Source: Enterobacter hormaechei ATCC 49162 (GTDB lineage Bacteria; Pseudomonadota; Gammaproteobacteria; Enterobacterales; Enterobacteriaceae). Taken from it: DNA of 64,000 nt. This document shows, in pieces, positions 26,292 to 36,200 of the stretch; position 1 is the stretch's first letter, and every line of letters begins with the position of its first letter. The stretch spans positions 1,302,001 to 1,366,000 of the forward strand of contig NZ_MKEQ01000001.1 of NCBI RefSeq assembly GCF_001875655.1. The letters run 5' to 3'. The notes under the pieces were generated by a model that had not been told where the DNA came from, ran no database searches, and saw nothing but the letters and a program-made list of their open reading frames with translations. The position numbers and the translations under genes were made by a program.

Positions 26292-27524
26292 TTACGGTTG
26301 CAGGGCGTTTCCGACGCGTTTGTCCTTCAGGAACACCACCATCAGCCCTACCCACAGCACACCGTTTGCGAGATTGAACAGGCTGAACAGCCCGTTGCCG
26401 CCGAAAGCATAGGCGTGCTTGCTCACCTCAATACCGACGGTGAAAATCAGCATTTGCAGCATCCCCATCGCGGCGGACACCGTGCCTTTACTCATTTCAC
26501 TGGCAAACAGCGTCAGGCGTACCAGACCGGCATTCGCCACGCCAATACCAAACGCGTAAACGCTCAGCCCCGCCGTCATCCACAGGTACGCATGAGACGA
26601 GGCTACGGTCGCCACCGCCGCGATAATCAGCCCTGCCGCAATGGGCCAGCCGCCCATAATAATCAGCGAACGCACGGTACGACGCGACGTCAGACGCGCC
26701 AGCACCAGGTTACCGATAATCAGCGCGCCAAAAATCGGCACCTGTAACAGGCCATACTCATAGCTGCTAAGCTGCTCGCCGCTGATGATAATAACCGGCG
26801 ACTGGGCAATCCACGCCAGCAGCGGCAGGCTGACAAAGCCCGTCGCCAGCGCGCCCGCGACAAAACGGCCGTTTTTCAGCACCGCCTTATAATCCCGCCC
26901 CAGCTCTTTAAGCGAGAGCTTTTCGCCCAGGCGGGTGGCGGTTTCCGGCATCGCCCGGTGCAGGCCGAAGAAAGAGATCGCCGCGAGCGCGGCAAAGAGG
27001 ACGAACATCCCTTCCCACGGCGCAACGTGGACCCATGCGGCGCCCACCAGCGGCCCCAGAAGCGGCGCAATCAGCGCCACGTTTGCCATCAGCGCGGTAA
27101 TTTTGATACACACCGCCTCCTCAAACGACTCCTGAATAGCGGCATAGCCCACGGCGCCGATAAAGCACAGGCTCACGCCCTGAAGGAAGCGCAGCAGCGT
27201 GAATTGCTCAATATTTTGCGCCAGCAGGGTGGCGAGACAGGTGACGATAAACCACACCACGCCCGTCAGCATCACCGGACGGCGGCCAATACGATCCGAC
27301 AGCGGCCCTAACAGCCACTGTAAAAACATACCGCCCGCAAGATAGGCGGTCATGGAGGTTGGCACCCATTCAATACCTGCGTTGTACTGCTCAACCACAG
27401 CCAGCATGCCTGGCTGGATCATGTCGTTGCCGATGTAGGTAGAGAATTCGTAAAGCACCAGACACAGAGGAAAAAGTAACGCCTGACGACCCAGACGATT
27501 ACCGGAAGAAGAACGGTTTATCAT
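26292..27524 (-). CDS. mdfA: Multidrug efflux MFS transporter MdfA
   Basis: This 12-span multidrug/proton antiporter has 410 residues, the same as E. coli. The membrane-embedded acidic residue (Glu26 in E. coli) falls in [18 protein letters not shown]. Motif A is [14 protein letters not shown], and antiporter motif C is GPLVGAAW. It exports cationic and neutral drugs such as chloramphenicol. It is divergent from the PAP2 gene. Confidence 0.96.
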   Translation of the reverse strand: MINRSSSGNRLGRQALLFPLCLVLYEFSTYIGNDMIQPGMLAVVEQYNAGIEWVPTSMTAYLAGGMFLQWLLGPLSDRIGRRPVMLTGVVWFIVTCLATLLAQNIEQFTLLRFLQGVSLCFIGAVGYAAIQESFEEAVCIKITALMANVALIAPLLGPLVGAAWVHVAPWEGMFVLFAALAAISFFGLHRAMPETATRLGEKLSLKELGRDYKAVLKNGRFVAGALATGFVSLPLLAWIAQSPVIIISGEQLSSYEYGLLQVPIFGALIIGNLVLARLTSRRTVRSLIIMGGWPIAAGLIIAAVATVASSHAYLWMTAGLSVYAFGIGVANAGLVRLTLFASEMSKGTVSAAMGMLQMLIFTVGIEVSKHAYAFGGNGLFSLFNLANGVLWVGLMVVFLKDKRVGNALQP

Positions 27525-27691
27525 GCAATCTCTTTAGTATGAAAAAATCGCGATGAGTGTAATGAATTGCCGCTGTCTGAGATAGCACAATCACGTGAAA
27601 ACACAGAAATAAGGCACTTATCGTTGTCGTTTAAGGTTTCCTTAAGTTGTCCTCCCTATGATAGTGCTATTTCACGTTATTGACCGAAACT

Positions 27692-28420
27692 ATGACACAC
27701 GCCGTCAGCCCTTCAGAATTATCTAAGTTACCGACAAACAAGACAAAACGCCTTTACCGTTTGCCCGTCCGCTTTTATGGTTATCAGCTTTTCGTGCTGA
27801 TCGTCCTTGCGGTGCTTTTTACCTGGCTTTCGCGCGATGAATCACTTGACCGATGGATCACCGGCTTCTGGTATGACGCGGCGACGCACCATTTTCCGCT
27901 CCAGCAAAACCCGCTGCTGGATCTGCTGAACCATCGACTGGCGAAATACATCGCCATTGCGCTGGCTGCCGCATCGCTGATTTACGGCGCTTACAGACGC
28001 AATGCCCGGCTGGTGACGGCCGCGCTTCTGATGGGGCTGGGTGCGCTGGTGGTGGGGGTGCTGAAAAGCATAAGCCACCACAGCTGTCCGTGGGATCTGG
28101 TGGAGTATGGCGGCAAAGCCGTTGCGTATCCCCTGTTCAGTGCGATCCCGACCGACAGCGGACCGGGACGCTGCTTTCCCGGCGGCCACGCCTCAAGCGG
28201 GTTTATGGTCATGGGGCTGTTTTTTGCCTTCTGGCGTGAACGTCCGCGCCTGGCCTGGACCTTCGTCGCGGTGGGTGCGGTGATGGGCCTTTTGATGGGC
28301 TTCGGGCAGGTCATGCGCGGGGCACATTTTTTCTCTCACAACCTGTGGGCCGGGTGGTGGGTCTGGTTTTCCCAGGTGCTGGTTTACGGGCTGGTTTCCA
28401 CCTGGTTTGCTAAAGAGTAA
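27692..28420 (+). CDS. PAP2-family membrane phosphatase (additional to YbjG)
   Basis: This inner-membrane protein has 242 residues and about five or six spans. The PAP2 motifs are variant: KSISHHSCPWDL (motif 1), GRCFPGGHASSG (motif 2, PGGH for PSGH) and MRGAHFFSHNLWAG (motif 3, with Asn for the usual Asp). This variant set is typical of lipid phosphatases of the LpxE/PgpB-like type; the lipid substrate is unknown. I prefer ATG 27692 over TTG 27680. The gene is followed 7 bases later by ybjG, another PAP2 phosphatase, so the two form an operon. E. coli K-12 lacks this gene here. Confidence 0.85.
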   Translation: MTHAVSPSELSKLPTNKTKRLYRLPVRFYGYQLFVLIVLAVLFTWLSRDESLDRWITGFWYDAATHHFPLQQNPLLDLLNHRLAKYIAIALAAASLIYGAYRRNARLVTAALLMGLGALVVGVLKSISHHSCPWDLVEYGGKAVAYPLFSAIPTDSGPGRCFPGGHASSGFMVMGLFFAFWRERPRLAWTFVAVGAVMGLLMGFGQVMRGAHFFSHNLWAGWWVWFSQVLVYGLVSTWFAKE

Positions 28421-28427
28421 CGAGATT

Positions 28428-29036
28428 ATGTTAGAAAATCTGAACTACGAACTGTTTTACCTGCTCAACGCCACGCCGTCGTCACCGGAATGGATGATTG
28501 ATCTCGCCACCTTTATTGCGAAAGATGTGATCAGCATTGTCCCGGCGCTGGCCGTGATCCTCTGGCTATGGGGGCCGCGCAAGCAGGTCACTGCCCAGCG
28601 CCATCTGGTGATCAAAATGGCGATGGCAATCGGCGTCAGCGTGCTGGCAAGCTACGTGCTGGGCCACGCCTTTCCGCACGATCGTCCGTTTGTCGATCGC
28701 GTCGGTTATAACTTCCTGCACCATGCGCCGGATGACTCGTTCCCGAGCGATCACGGCACGGTGATCTTCACCTTTGCGCTGGCCTTCCTGTTCTGGCATC
28801 GCCTGTGGTCCGGCGTGGTGCTGATGGGGGTCGCGGTCGCCATCGCCTGGTCCCGCGTCTACCTGGGCGTGCACTGGCCGCTGGATATGGTCGGCGGTTT
28901 CCTGGTAGGGCTGATGGGCTGCGTCAGCGCAGCCATCCTGTGGAGCCTGTTTGGTCCGGCGCTTTATCGTGGATTATCACAGGCCTATCGCATTCTGTTT
29001 GCCCTCCCGATCCGCAAAGGCTGGATACGTGACTAA
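28428..29036 (+). CDS. ybjG: Undecaprenyl-diphosphate phosphatase YbjG
   Basis: This is a PAP2-family phosphatase that recycles undecaprenyl pyrophosphate to the monophosphate carrier for wall synthesis and affects bacitracin sensitivity. It has 202 residues. The canonical motifs are HDRPFV, FPSDHGTV and SRVYLGVHWPLDMVGG. The start ATG 28428 (MLENLNYELF) matches E. coli. It sits 7 bases after another PAP2 gene and is followed by a strong terminator. Confidence 0.95.
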   Translation: MLENLNYELFYLLNATPSSPEWMIDLATFIAKDVISIVPALAVILWLWGPRKQVTAQRHLVIKMAMAIGVSVLASYVLGHAFPHDRPFVDRVGYNFLHHAPDDSFPSDHGTVIFTFALAFLFWHRLWSGVVLMGVAVAIAWSRVYLGVHWPLDMVGGFLVGLMGCVSAAILWSLFGPALYRGLSQAYRILFALPIRKGWIRD

Positions 29037-29059
29037 CCCCGGTCCGTCAGGTTACACTT

Positions 29060-29090
29060 GAGCCCCCGCCCTGCGGGGGCTCACTTTTTT
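29060..29090 (+). terminator. Rho-independent terminator of the ybjG operon
   Basis: GAGCCCCCGC CCT GCGGGGGCTC is a perfect 10-bp GC-rich stem followed by ACTTTTTT. It lies 24 bases after ybjG and 14 bases before deoR. Confidence 0.95.
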
Positions 29091-29103
29091 AGCCCGAGGA
29101 TCT

Positions 29104-29862
29104 ATGGAAACACGTCGCGATGACCGCATTGCTCAGCTGCTTCAGGCGCTGAAGCGCAGCGATAAGCTGCATCTTAAGGAAGCCGCTACCCTGCTTGGCG
29201 TGTCTGAAATGACCATTCGTCGCGATCTGAACAGCGACAGCGCCCCCGTTGTCCTGCTTGGCGGGTATATCGTCCTCGAACCGCGCAGCGCCAGCCATTA
29301 TCTGTTAAGCGATCAAAAAACGCGTCTGGTGGAAGAGAAGCGCAAAGCCGCGCGGCTCGCCGCCTCGCTGGTGCAGCCGCATCAAACGCTCTTTTTTGAC
29401 TGCGGTACGACCACCCCGTGGATCATCGAGGCCATCGACAGCACCGTTCCCTTTACCGCCGTCTGCTATTCGCTAAACACTTTTCTGGCCTTGCAGGAGA
29501 AACCCGCGTGCCGGGTGATTTTGTGTGGCGGCGAGTTTCATGCCAGCAACGCCATCTTCAAGCCGCTGAATATTCAGGACACGTTGAGCAATTTATGCCC
29601 GGATATTGCCTTTTACTCGGCGGCAGGCGTGAACGTGAAGCAGGGGGCAACCTGTTTCAATCTTGAAGAGTTACCAGTGAAACAGTGGGCACTCAACGCC
29701 GCGCAGCAGCACGTGCTGGTGGTGGATCACAGTAAATTTGGCAAGGTCCGTCCGGCAAGGATGGGAGAACTGTCGCGCTTTGACGCCATCGTCAGCGATT
29801 GCCGCCCGGATGATGAGCTGGTGGCATATGCGAAAGCGCAGCAGGTGAAGTTGATGTATTGA
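29104..29862 (+). CDS. deoR: Deoxyribose operon repressor DeoR
   Basis: This DeoR-family repressor of nucleoside catabolism (deoCABD, nupG, tsx in E. coli) has 252 residues. The N-terminal helix-turn-helix is LHLKEAATLLGVSEMTIRRDLN. The sugar-phosphate sensor domain contains DCGTTTPWII, CYSLNT and SAAGV. The inducer is deoxyribose 5-phosphate. It sits alone between the ybjG terminator and a REP pair, convergent with dacC. Confidence 0.95.
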   Translation: METRRDDRIAQLLQALKRSDKLHLKEAATLLGVSEMTIRRDLNSDSAPVVLLGGYIVLEPRSASHYLLSDQKTRLVEEKRKAARLAASLVQPHQTLFFDCGTTTPWIIEAIDSTVPFTAVCYSLNTFLALQEKPACRVILCGGEFHASNAIFKPLNIQDTLSNLCPDIAFYSAAGVNVKQGATCFNLEELPVKQWALNAAQQHVLVVDHSKFGKVRPARMGELSRFDAIVSDCRPDDELVAYAKAQQVKLMY

Positions 29863-29868
29863 GATTAT

Positions 29869-29942
29869 GCCGGGTGGCGGCTTCGCCTTACCCGGCCTAC
29901 AACGGCTCGAACGTAGGCCGGGTAAGCGCAGCGCCACCCGGC
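29869..29942. repeat. BIME: two inverted REP units between deoR and dacC
   Basis: GCCGGGTGGCGGCTTCGCC...CCCGGCCTAC (29869-29900) and its near-inverse GTAGGCCGGGTAAGCGCAGCG...CACCCGGC (29913-29942) face each other. They lie between convergent genes, typical for REP pairs. Confidence 0.9.
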
Positions 29943-29947
29943 AAAAC

Positions 29948-31153
29948 CTAGCTGAACCAGCTACCAAACCAGCCGTGGAATTTCATTAACACAAAGTCCC
30001 ATATCCGGCTGAAGAAGCCGCCCTCTTCCACCGCTTCCATCACCACCAGCGGACGCTGCTCAATGGATTTGCCGTTAAGCTGGAAATCTATCGTCCCGAC
30101 GACCTGGCCTTTTTTCAGCGGTGCGGTGAGCTGTGGCTCGGTCAGGGTATAGCTGGCTTTCAGGTTTTTCAGCTGCCCGCGAGGAATGGTGACGGAACCC
30201 GCTTCACCAGCCCCCAGGTTCACTTCGCTTTTATCACCAAACCAGACGCGCTGGCTGACGAAGGTGGCGTCCGGCTTAATCGGCGTGACGGTTTCAAAGA
30301 AGCGGAAACCCCAGGTCAGCAGTTTTTCGGATTCGTTAAAGCGAATGCGATCGGTTTTCGTCCCCAGCACCACCGAGATCAGGCGCATATCGCCCTGCGT
30401 CGCGGAAGCCACCAGGTTGTATCCGGCCCCGGCGGTGGTCCCCGTTTTCATACCGTCCACGTTAACGTTACTGCTCCAGAGCAGACGGTTACGGTTAGGC
30501 TGGCGGATATTGTTGAAGGTAAACTCTTTCTCTTTATGGATGGCGTACTCATCCGGCACGTCATGGATCAGCGCTTTGCCCAGCAGCGCCATATCGCGCG
30601 CGGTACTGAACTGACCCGGCGCATCCAGGCCGTGAACGGTTTTGAAGGTGGTGTTGGTCAGGCCCAGTTTTTGCGCGTAGCCATTCATCAGCCCAATAAA
30701 TGAGTCCTGACTGCCCGCGACGTAATCGGCCAGCGCAATACAGGCATCATTTCCCGACTGAATAATGACCCCTTTATTCAGATCGGAAACGGAGACCTGG
30801 TCGCCAGGTTTGAGGAACATCACGGACGAGCCGCGCAGCGCCGGGTTACCGGTCGCCCAGGCATCTTTGCCGACGGTGACCATATCATCCAGCTTGATTT
30901 TGCCCGCTTTCAACGCCTGGCCGACCACATAGCTGGTCATAATTTTCGTCAGGCTCGCCGGGTCAAGTTTTTCGTCGGCGTTACCTTCCGCCAGCACTTT
31001 CCCGCTGGCGTAATCCATCAGGATCCAGGCGCGCGCATCGACAGGCGGCGCTTCGGGCGCTGTCTGTTCCGCCGCATGGAGCGTTGGGGCAAAAAGGAAA
31101 AGCAGCGCCGAGCCTGCCGCCAGGCTGCGCAGAGAAGAAGTTTTTTGCGTCAT
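29948..31153 (-). CDS. dacC: D-alanyl-D-alanine carboxypeptidase DacC (PBP6)
   Basis: This low-molecular-weight penicillin-binding protein trims the terminal D-Ala of pentapeptides. It has 401 residues. The signal peptide ends near [11 protein letters not shown]. Catalytic motifs are SLTK (SxxK), SGND (SxN) and KTGTT (KTG). The C-terminal amphipathic helix ([16 protein letters not shown]) anchors it on the outer face of the inner membrane. The start ATG 31153 (MTQKTSSL) is chosen over an upstream in-frame extension. Confidence 0.96.
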   Translation of the reverse strand: MTQKTSSLRSLAAGSALLFLFAPTLHAAEQTAPEAPPVDARAWILMDYASGKVLAEGNADEKLDPASLTKIMTSYVVGQALKAGKIKLDDMVTVGKDAWATGNPALRGSSVMFLKPGDQVSVSDLNKGVIIQSGNDACIALADYVAGSQDSFIGLMNGYAQKLGLTNTTFKTVHGLDAPGQFSTARDMALLGKALIHDVPDEYAIHKEKEFTFNNIRQPNRNRLLWSSNVNVDGMKTGTTAGAGYNLVASATQGDMRLISVVLGTKTDRIRFNESEKLLTWGFRFFETVTPIKPDATFVSQRVWFGDKSEVNLGAGEAGSVTIPRGQLKNLKASYTLTEPQLTAPLKKGQVVGTIDFQLNGKSIEQRPLVVMEAVEEGGFFSRIWDFVLMKFHGWFGSWFS

Positions 31154-31396
31154 AAATGCCACCCGAGTGTCCATTCTAAAAATCACGTCACAATCACCGT
31201 GTCGCAAGAAGCGATGAGTAATAGCGCACTACAGCGTTCAAAGAAACCTGTTCCAGGTAAAGTTTTTAAAGTTTATGCAATAACATTCAGATACGCTTTG
31301 ATTGCGGCGTTTTTTTTAGCATCTGTTGCGTAATTGTTAGGTTTATCTCACCATGACGAAAAGCTGACTCGGATTCACATCTCATCGGGAGTAAAT

Positions 31397-32023
31397 ATGA
31401 TTACGCTGTGGGGCAGGAACAATTCGACCAACGTGAAGAAAGTGCTCTGGACGCTGGAGGAGCTGGATTTACCGTTCAATCAAATTATGGCTGGAATGGC
31501 GTTCGGGGTGAATAAAGACGCTGACTATCTGGCGATGAACCCCAACGGGCTGGTGCCGTTGCTGCGCGATGACGAGACAGACGCCACGCTGTGGGAGTCC
31601 AATACCATCGTGCGTTATCTTGCCGCACAGTACGGCCAGGGTCGGCTGTGGGTTGAAAATCCGGCCCAGCGCGCCCAGGGCGAAAAATGGATGGACTGGG
31701 CAAACCAGACGCTTTCCCCCACGCACCGCGTGATCCTGATGGGGCTGATCCGCACGCCGGAAGCCGATCGTGATTATCCCGCCATTCATGCCGCCCAGGA
31801 CGCCTGCGAATCCCTGTTCGCGATGATGGACGACGAACTGGCGAAGCACACCTGGTTCTCCGGTGAGACGTTCGGCGTGGGTGATATCGCCGTCGCCCCC
31901 TTCGTCTGGAACCTCACCAACATGGGTCTCAGCTGGACTCCGCGCCCTCACCTGGAGCGCTGGATCCAGCAACTCAGCGAGCGCCCGGCGTATCGCAACG
32001 TGGTGATGATCCCGGTGACTTGA
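31397..32023 (+). CDS. gstB: Glutathione S-transferase GstB
   Basis: This cytosolic GST has 208 residues, as in E. coli GstB (YliJ), which acts on bromoacetate and iodoacetamide. The thioredoxin-like N-terminal domain ([18 protein letters not shown]) has NGLVPLL and the GSH-gamma-glutamyl motif [10 protein letters not shown]. The start ATG 31397 follows CGGGAGTAA. The TGA stop directly abuts the stop of the convergent yliI, with no intergenic base. Confidence 0.95.
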   Translation: MITLWGRNNSTNVKKVLWTLEELDLPFNQIMAGMAFGVNKDADYLAMNPNGLVPLLRDDETDATLWESNTIVRYLAAQYGQGRLWVENPAQRAQGEKWMDWANQTLSPTHRVILMGLIRTPEADRDYPAIHAAQDACESLFAMMDDELAKHTWFSGETFGVGDIAVAPFVWNLTNMGLSWTPRPHLERWIQQLSERPAYRNVVMIPVT

Positions 32024-33142
32024 TTACGACCCGGACGGGCTGACTTTCAACAGTTGCCCGTCCGTCTCGTCGGTCAGCACGTACAGATAGCCATCCGGCC
32101 CGACGCGCACATCGCGAATACGCTGATCTTTATCCCCCAGAATGCGTCCGTCCTCGGTCACGGTATTGCCGTTTACGCTCAGTACGATGACGTCTTTCTC
32201 CTTCAGCGCGCCGATAAACAGCTTGTTTTTCCACTGCGGGAAGACGTCGCTGTTGTAGAACGCCATGCCGCTGACGGCGGGCGACACTTTCCAGACAAAC
32301 AGCGGTTTTTCGGTGCCTTCAACGTGCTCGCCTTTTGCTTCCGGGATTTTCAGGCCGCTGTAATTGATCCCGTGCGTCGCCACCGGCCAGCCGTAGTTTT
32401 TTCCCTTTTCAGGAATGTTGATCTCATCCCCGCCGCGCGGACCGTGTTCGTTGAGCCACAGCGTGTCACTCCACGGGTTCATCGCCATCCCCTGGGGATT
32501 GCGGATACCATAAGACCAGATTTCAGGGCGCGCACCGGCGGTGTTCACAAACGGGTTATCCGGCGGCACTTTCCCGTCTTCCGTCAGGCGTACCACCTTG
32601 CCCTGAAGCTTATCCAGATCCTGCGCCGTCGGGCGCTGGTTGTTTTCACCTAAGCCAATAAAGAGATGGCCTTTACCGTCAAACACCAGCCGTCCGCCAA
32701 AGTGGTTGCCGGTAGAGAGTTTCGGCATCTGTCGGAACACCACCTGGAAGCCCTCAATGCGCGACAGGTCATCGCTCAAGCGCCCGTAGCCCACCGCGGT
32801 ACCTGCTTTGCCATCCTTGCCTGCCTCGGCGAAACTGAGCCAGACCCGCCGTGACTGTGCGAAATCCGGGGCCAGCGCGACGTCCAGCAGTCCGCCCTGG
32901 CCGCTCGCCCATACTTTCGGCACGCCAACAATCGGATCGGATAGCCCTTTCCCTGCCTGCCAGTGCTTAAGCTGCCCGTCTTTTAGGGTGATCAGCAGCC
33001 CCTTATTGTCTGGCAGAAACGCCAGCGACCAGGGGTGATCCAGTTTTGTCTGTAGCACGTCAACCTTAACCGACTCGGGCGCCGCAAGCAGCGAAAGCGG
33101 GAATAACAGCACAGGAAGGAAAATCAGCGAGGATCGAGGCAT
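32024..33142 (-). CDS. yliI: PQQ-dependent soluble aldose sugar dehydrogenase YliI (Asd)
   Basis: This periplasmic beta-propeller dehydrogenase oxidises aldoses with pyrroloquinoline quinone. It has 372 residues (371 in E. coli). A signal peptide (LIFLPVLLFPLSLLAA) is followed by LDHPWSLAFLPD. Motifs of the GDH-B family are HFGGRLVF, SYGIRNPQGM, NEHGPRGGDEIN and NYGWP. ATG 33142 follows AAAGGAG. PQQ synthesis genes are not in this window. Confidence 0.94.
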   Translation of the reverse strand: MPRSSLIFLPVLLFPLSLLAAPESVKVDVLQTKLDHPWSLAFLPDNKGLLITLKDGQLKHWQAGKGLSDPIVGVPKVWASGQGGLLDVALAPDFAQSRRVWLSFAEAGKDGKAGTAVGYGRLSDDLSRIEGFQVVFRQMPKLSTGNHFGGRLVFDGKGHLFIGLGENNQRPTAQDLDKLQGKVVRLTEDGKVPPDNPFVNTAGARPEIWSYGIRNPQGMAMNPWSDTLWLNEHGPRGGDEINIPEKGKNYGWPVATHGINYSGLKIPEAKGEHVEGTEKPLFVWKVSPAVSGMAFYNSDVFPQWKNKLFIGALKEKDVIVLSVNGNTVTEDGRILGDKDQRIRDVRVGPDGYLYVLTDETDGQLLKVSPSGS

Positions 33143-33249
33143 AACGCACTCCTTTATCGACATATGGCTTAAAGATTAGCCACTGTTCCCGGGTGCGTTA
33201 CCACTTTTACAAAAGCTTAATCAGAAGGGGGAGTTGCCTCCCCCGGGGG

Positions 33250-33633
33250 TCAGTGGTGGGCAAGCGTTTCCGGCTTGTTCAGACACATGATGCAAAGCGC
33301 GAGCGTGGTCAGGCAGTTTTCAAGCTTCTCCGCGTTAACGGCAATAAAATTCGGGCAGTCGTGACGTCCATTCATCAAACAGACCCCGGCGATGGAGAGC
33401 ACCTCGGCGGCACGGCGCAGCGCCACTACCTCGCTTTCAGCGTAGTGCGCTTTCAGAATGGGTGCTTTTTCACGCATGAAATTGCAAAGTTCAAAGAAGT
33501 TATCACGCAGATTTTCGCTTTCGCTGACTGACATATACCCTTTCGCCTTGCGCAGTTGCAGATATGCAGCCAGGTCGATTCGGGCGTTGATCAGCTTGTT
33601 AAGCAGATCGCGTTTCAGTCTGTCAACGGACAT
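33250..33633 (-). CDS. bssR: Biofilm regulator BssR
   Basis: This small cytosolic protein has 127 residues, as in E. coli BssR (YliH), which influences biofilm formation and indole/AI-2-linked expression by an unknown mechanism. Similarity is strongest at LLNKLINARIDLAAYLQLRKAKGYMSVSES and at HDCPNFIAVNAEKLENCL. The start ATG 33633 is preceded by GAGGAGG. The middle and C terminus diverge from E. coli. Confidence 0.9.
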   Translation of the reverse strand: MSVDRLKRDLLNKLINARIDLAAYLQLRKAKGYMSVSESENLRDNFFELCNFMREKAPILKAHYAESEVVALRRAAEVLSIAGVCLMNGRHDCPNFIAVNAEKLENCLTTLALCIMCLNKPETLAHH

Positions 33634-33850
33634 GCTATTTCCTCCTCTGTCAGCCATGTTACCTTATTAAGAATAAGGTCATTTTTTGTACAATGTAATG
33701 CCTGAGATCAATAAACGATAACTGATTAACATTCTTTACAATGTTACAACGATTGCCCGGATCAACTGAGCCACTAAGAGTGTATAAATCCCCCGCGATA
33801 CGCTGTAAAATCCCGCCCTGATAACTCCATAATTGATGAATTTTTAACCT

Positions 33851-35176
33851 ATGAGCAATGTTACGCACCCGCCGAAAATCGGCTTTGTCTCCCTGGGCTG
33901 CCCGAAGAACCTGGTGGATTCCGAACGCATCCTCACTGAACTTCGCACTGAAGGCTATGACGTGGTGCCAAGCTACGACAACGCCGACATGGTGATCGTC
34001 AACACCTGCGGGTTCATCGACAGCGCGGTCCAGGAGTCACTGGAAGCCATCGGTGAAGCCCTCACGGAAAACGGCAAAGTGATTGTGACCGGCTGTCTGG
34101 GCGCGAAAGTGGATCAGATCCGCGAAGTGCACCCGAAAGTGCTGGAGATCACCGGCCCGCACAGCTACGAGCAGGTGCTGGAACACGTTCATCACTACGT
34201 ACCAAAACCAAAGCACAACCCGTTCCTGAGCCTGGTGCCGGAACAGGGCGTGAAGCTGACGCCGCGCCACTACGCGTACCTGAAAATTTCCGAAGGCTGC
34301 AACCATCGCTGCACCTTCTGCATCATCCCGTCGATGCGTGGCGATCTGGTGAGCCGTCCAATTGGCGAAGTGCTGGCAGAAGCCAAACGCCTGGCCGATG
34401 CGGGCGTGAAGGAGTTGCTGGTCATCTCCCAGGACACCTCCGCCTACGGCGTGGACGTCAAACACCGCTCCGGTTTCTATAACGGCGAGCCGGTGAAAAC
34501 CAGCATGGTCGGCCTGTGCGAGCAACTGGCTAAGCTCGGGATCTGGACGCGTCTTCATTACGTCTACCCTTACCCGCACGTTGACGATGTGATCCCGCTG
34601 ATGGCGGAAGGCAAAATCCTGCCGTATCTGGATATCCCGCTGCAACACGCCAGCCCGCGCATTCTGAAGCTGATGAAGCGTCCTGGATCCGTTGACCGCC
34701 AGCTGGCGCGCATCAAACAGTGGCGTGAGATCTGCCCGGATCTGACCCTGCGTTCGACCTTCATTGTCGGCTTCCCGGGTGAAACCGAAGAAGACTTCCA
34801 GATGCTGCTCGACTTCCTGAAAGAAGCGCGTCTGGACCGCGTGGGCTGCTTCAAGTACAGCCCGGTTGAAGGCGCAACCGCCAACGAACTGGCGGACCAG
34901 GTACCGGAAGAGGTAAAAGAGGAGCGCTGGAACCGCTTTATGCAGCTGCAACAGCAGATCTCCGCCGAACGCTTGCAGGAGAAAGTGGGCCGCGAAATTC
35001 TGGTCATTATCGACGAAGTGGACGAAGAAGGGGCGATTGGCCGCAGCATGGCGGATGCGCCTGAGATCGACGGCGCGGTGTACCTGAACGGGGAAACCAA
35101 CGTCAAGCCGGGCGACATCATTCGCGTTAAGGTTGAAAACGCCGACGAGTATGATTTGTGGGGTAGCCGGATTTAA
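33851..35176 (+). CDS. rimO: Ribosomal protein S12 methylthiotransferase RimO
   Basis: This radical-SAM enzyme adds a methylthio group to Asp89 of ribosomal protein S12. It has 441 residues, the same as E. coli. The N-terminal MTTase domain has its three iron-sulfur cysteines (SLGCPKN, NTCGF, GCLG). The radical-SAM motif is CNHRCTFC, and a C-terminal TRAM domain is present. No ybjN-like or yliEF genes follow it as in E. coli; a REP pair and gsiD come next. Confidence 0.97.
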   Translation: MSNVTHPPKIGFVSLGCPKNLVDSERILTELRTEGYDVVPSYDNADMVIVNTCGFIDSAVQESLEAIGEALTENGKVIVTGCLGAKVDQIREVHPKVLEITGPHSYEQVLEHVHHYVPKPKHNPFLSLVPEQGVKLTPRHYAYLKISEGCNHRCTFCIIPSMRGDLVSRPIGEVLAEAKRLADAGVKELLVISQDTSAYGVDVKHRSGFYNGEPVKTSMVGLCEQLAKLGIWTRLHYVYPYPHVDDVIPLMAEGKILPYLDIPLQHASPRILKLMKRPGSVDRQLARIKQWREICPDLTLRSTFIVGFPGETEEDFQMLLDFLKEARLDRVGCFKYSPVEGATANELADQVPEEVKEERWNRFMQLQQQISAERLQEKVGREILVIIDEVDEEGAIGRSMADAPEIDGAVYLNGETNVKPGDIIRVKVENADEYDLWGSRI

Positions 35177-35184
35177 TTAACTTT

Positions 35185-35277
35185 CATCCCCCTCACCCCG
35201 GCCCTCTCCCCAGAGGGGAAAGGGTGTTAAAGTTCCCTCTCCCCTCTGGGGAGAGGGTTAGGGTGAGGGGCAAGGTC
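35185..35277. repeat. Pair of inverted CCCTCTCCC REP elements between rimO and gsiD
   Basis: CCCTCACCCCGGCCCTCTCC...GAGGGGAAAGGG is followed by the inverted copy CCCTCTCCCC TCTG GGGAGAGGG TTAGGGTGAGGGG. The two units form a large potential cruciform between convergent genes. Confidence 0.9.
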
Positions 35278-35287
35278 CAACAAAACA

Positions 35288-36199
35288 CTACCCCTTTATC
35301 CTCGGATCCAGCGCGTCGCGCAGCCCATCCCCCAGCAGATTAAACGCCAACACGGTCAGGAAAATCGCCAGGCTCGGGAAAATCGCCACGTGCGGGGCAA
35401 TCACCATATCCGCCCGCGCCTCGTTCAGCATCGCGCCCCACTCCGGCGTCGGTGGCTGTGCCCCTAACCCCAGAAACGACAGGCTCGCCGCCGAGATAAT
35501 CGACACGCCTATGCGCATGGTGAAATAGACCACGATAGACGACACCGTTCCCGGCAGAATATGGCTAAACAGGATGGTGGCATCGCTGGCCCCCATGCTG
35601 CGCGCCGACTCGATAAAGGTTTGCTGCTTGAGTACCAGCGTGTTGCCGCGCACCAGGCGCGCGAAAGCGGGAATCGAGAATACCGCCACGGCGATGATGA
35701 CGTTCGCCATGCCGCTGCCCATCACCGCTACCACGGCAATCGCCAGCAGAATACCGGGAAAGGCAAACAGCACGTCGCAGATGCGCATGATGATGCGGTC
35801 CCACCAGCCTTCGTAGTACCCGGCCACCAGCCCCAGCACGGTGCCAATTGCTGCGCCCATCAGCACCGCGAAGACCCCGGCCGCCAGCGAGATCTGCGCC
35901 CCGACCAGCACGCGGCTGAAAATATCGCGCCCGAGCGAGTCCACGCCAAACCAGTGCATCATCGACGGTCCGTCGTTCAGGCGGTCGTAGTCAAAGTAGT
36001 TTTCCGCATCAAACGGGGCTATCCAGGGGGCGACGATCGCCACCAGGATCAGTAGCAACACAAACAACCCGGCAACCATAGCGACGGGCTGACGACGGAA
36101 TCGCCGCCAGAATTCCCCCCACGGGGTGCGAATATGGTCCGGCCTGATCCCCGGCATCGCGTTCAAAACGGCCTGACGCCGCCAGTTCAACAATCGCAT
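35288..36199 (-). CDS. gsiD: Glutathione ABC transporter permease GsiD
   Basis: This 303-residue inner-membrane permease of the DppC/OppC type belongs to the glutathione importer GsiABCD. An N-terminal cytoplasmic stretch precedes the first span ([25 protein letters not shown]). The EAA-loop motif is [21 protein letters not shown]. It is the last gene of iaaA-gsiABCD and begins 1 base after gsiC. Confidence 0.96.
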   Translation of the reverse strand: MRLLNWRRQAVLNAMPGIRPDHIRTPWGEFWRRFRRQPVAMVAGLFVLLLILVAIVAPWIAPFDAENYFDYDRLNDGPSMMHWFGVDSLGRDIFSRVLVGAQISLAAGVFAVLMGAAIGTVLGLVAGYYEGWWDRIIMRICDVLFAFPGILLAIAVVAVMGSGMANVIIAVAVFSIPAFARLVRGNTLVLKQQTFIESARSMGASDATILFSHILPGTVSSIVVYFTMRIGVSIISAASLSFLGLGAQPPTPEWGAMLNEARADMVIAPHVAIFPSLAIFLTVLAFNLLGDGLRDALDPRIKG

Positions 36200-36200
36200 C

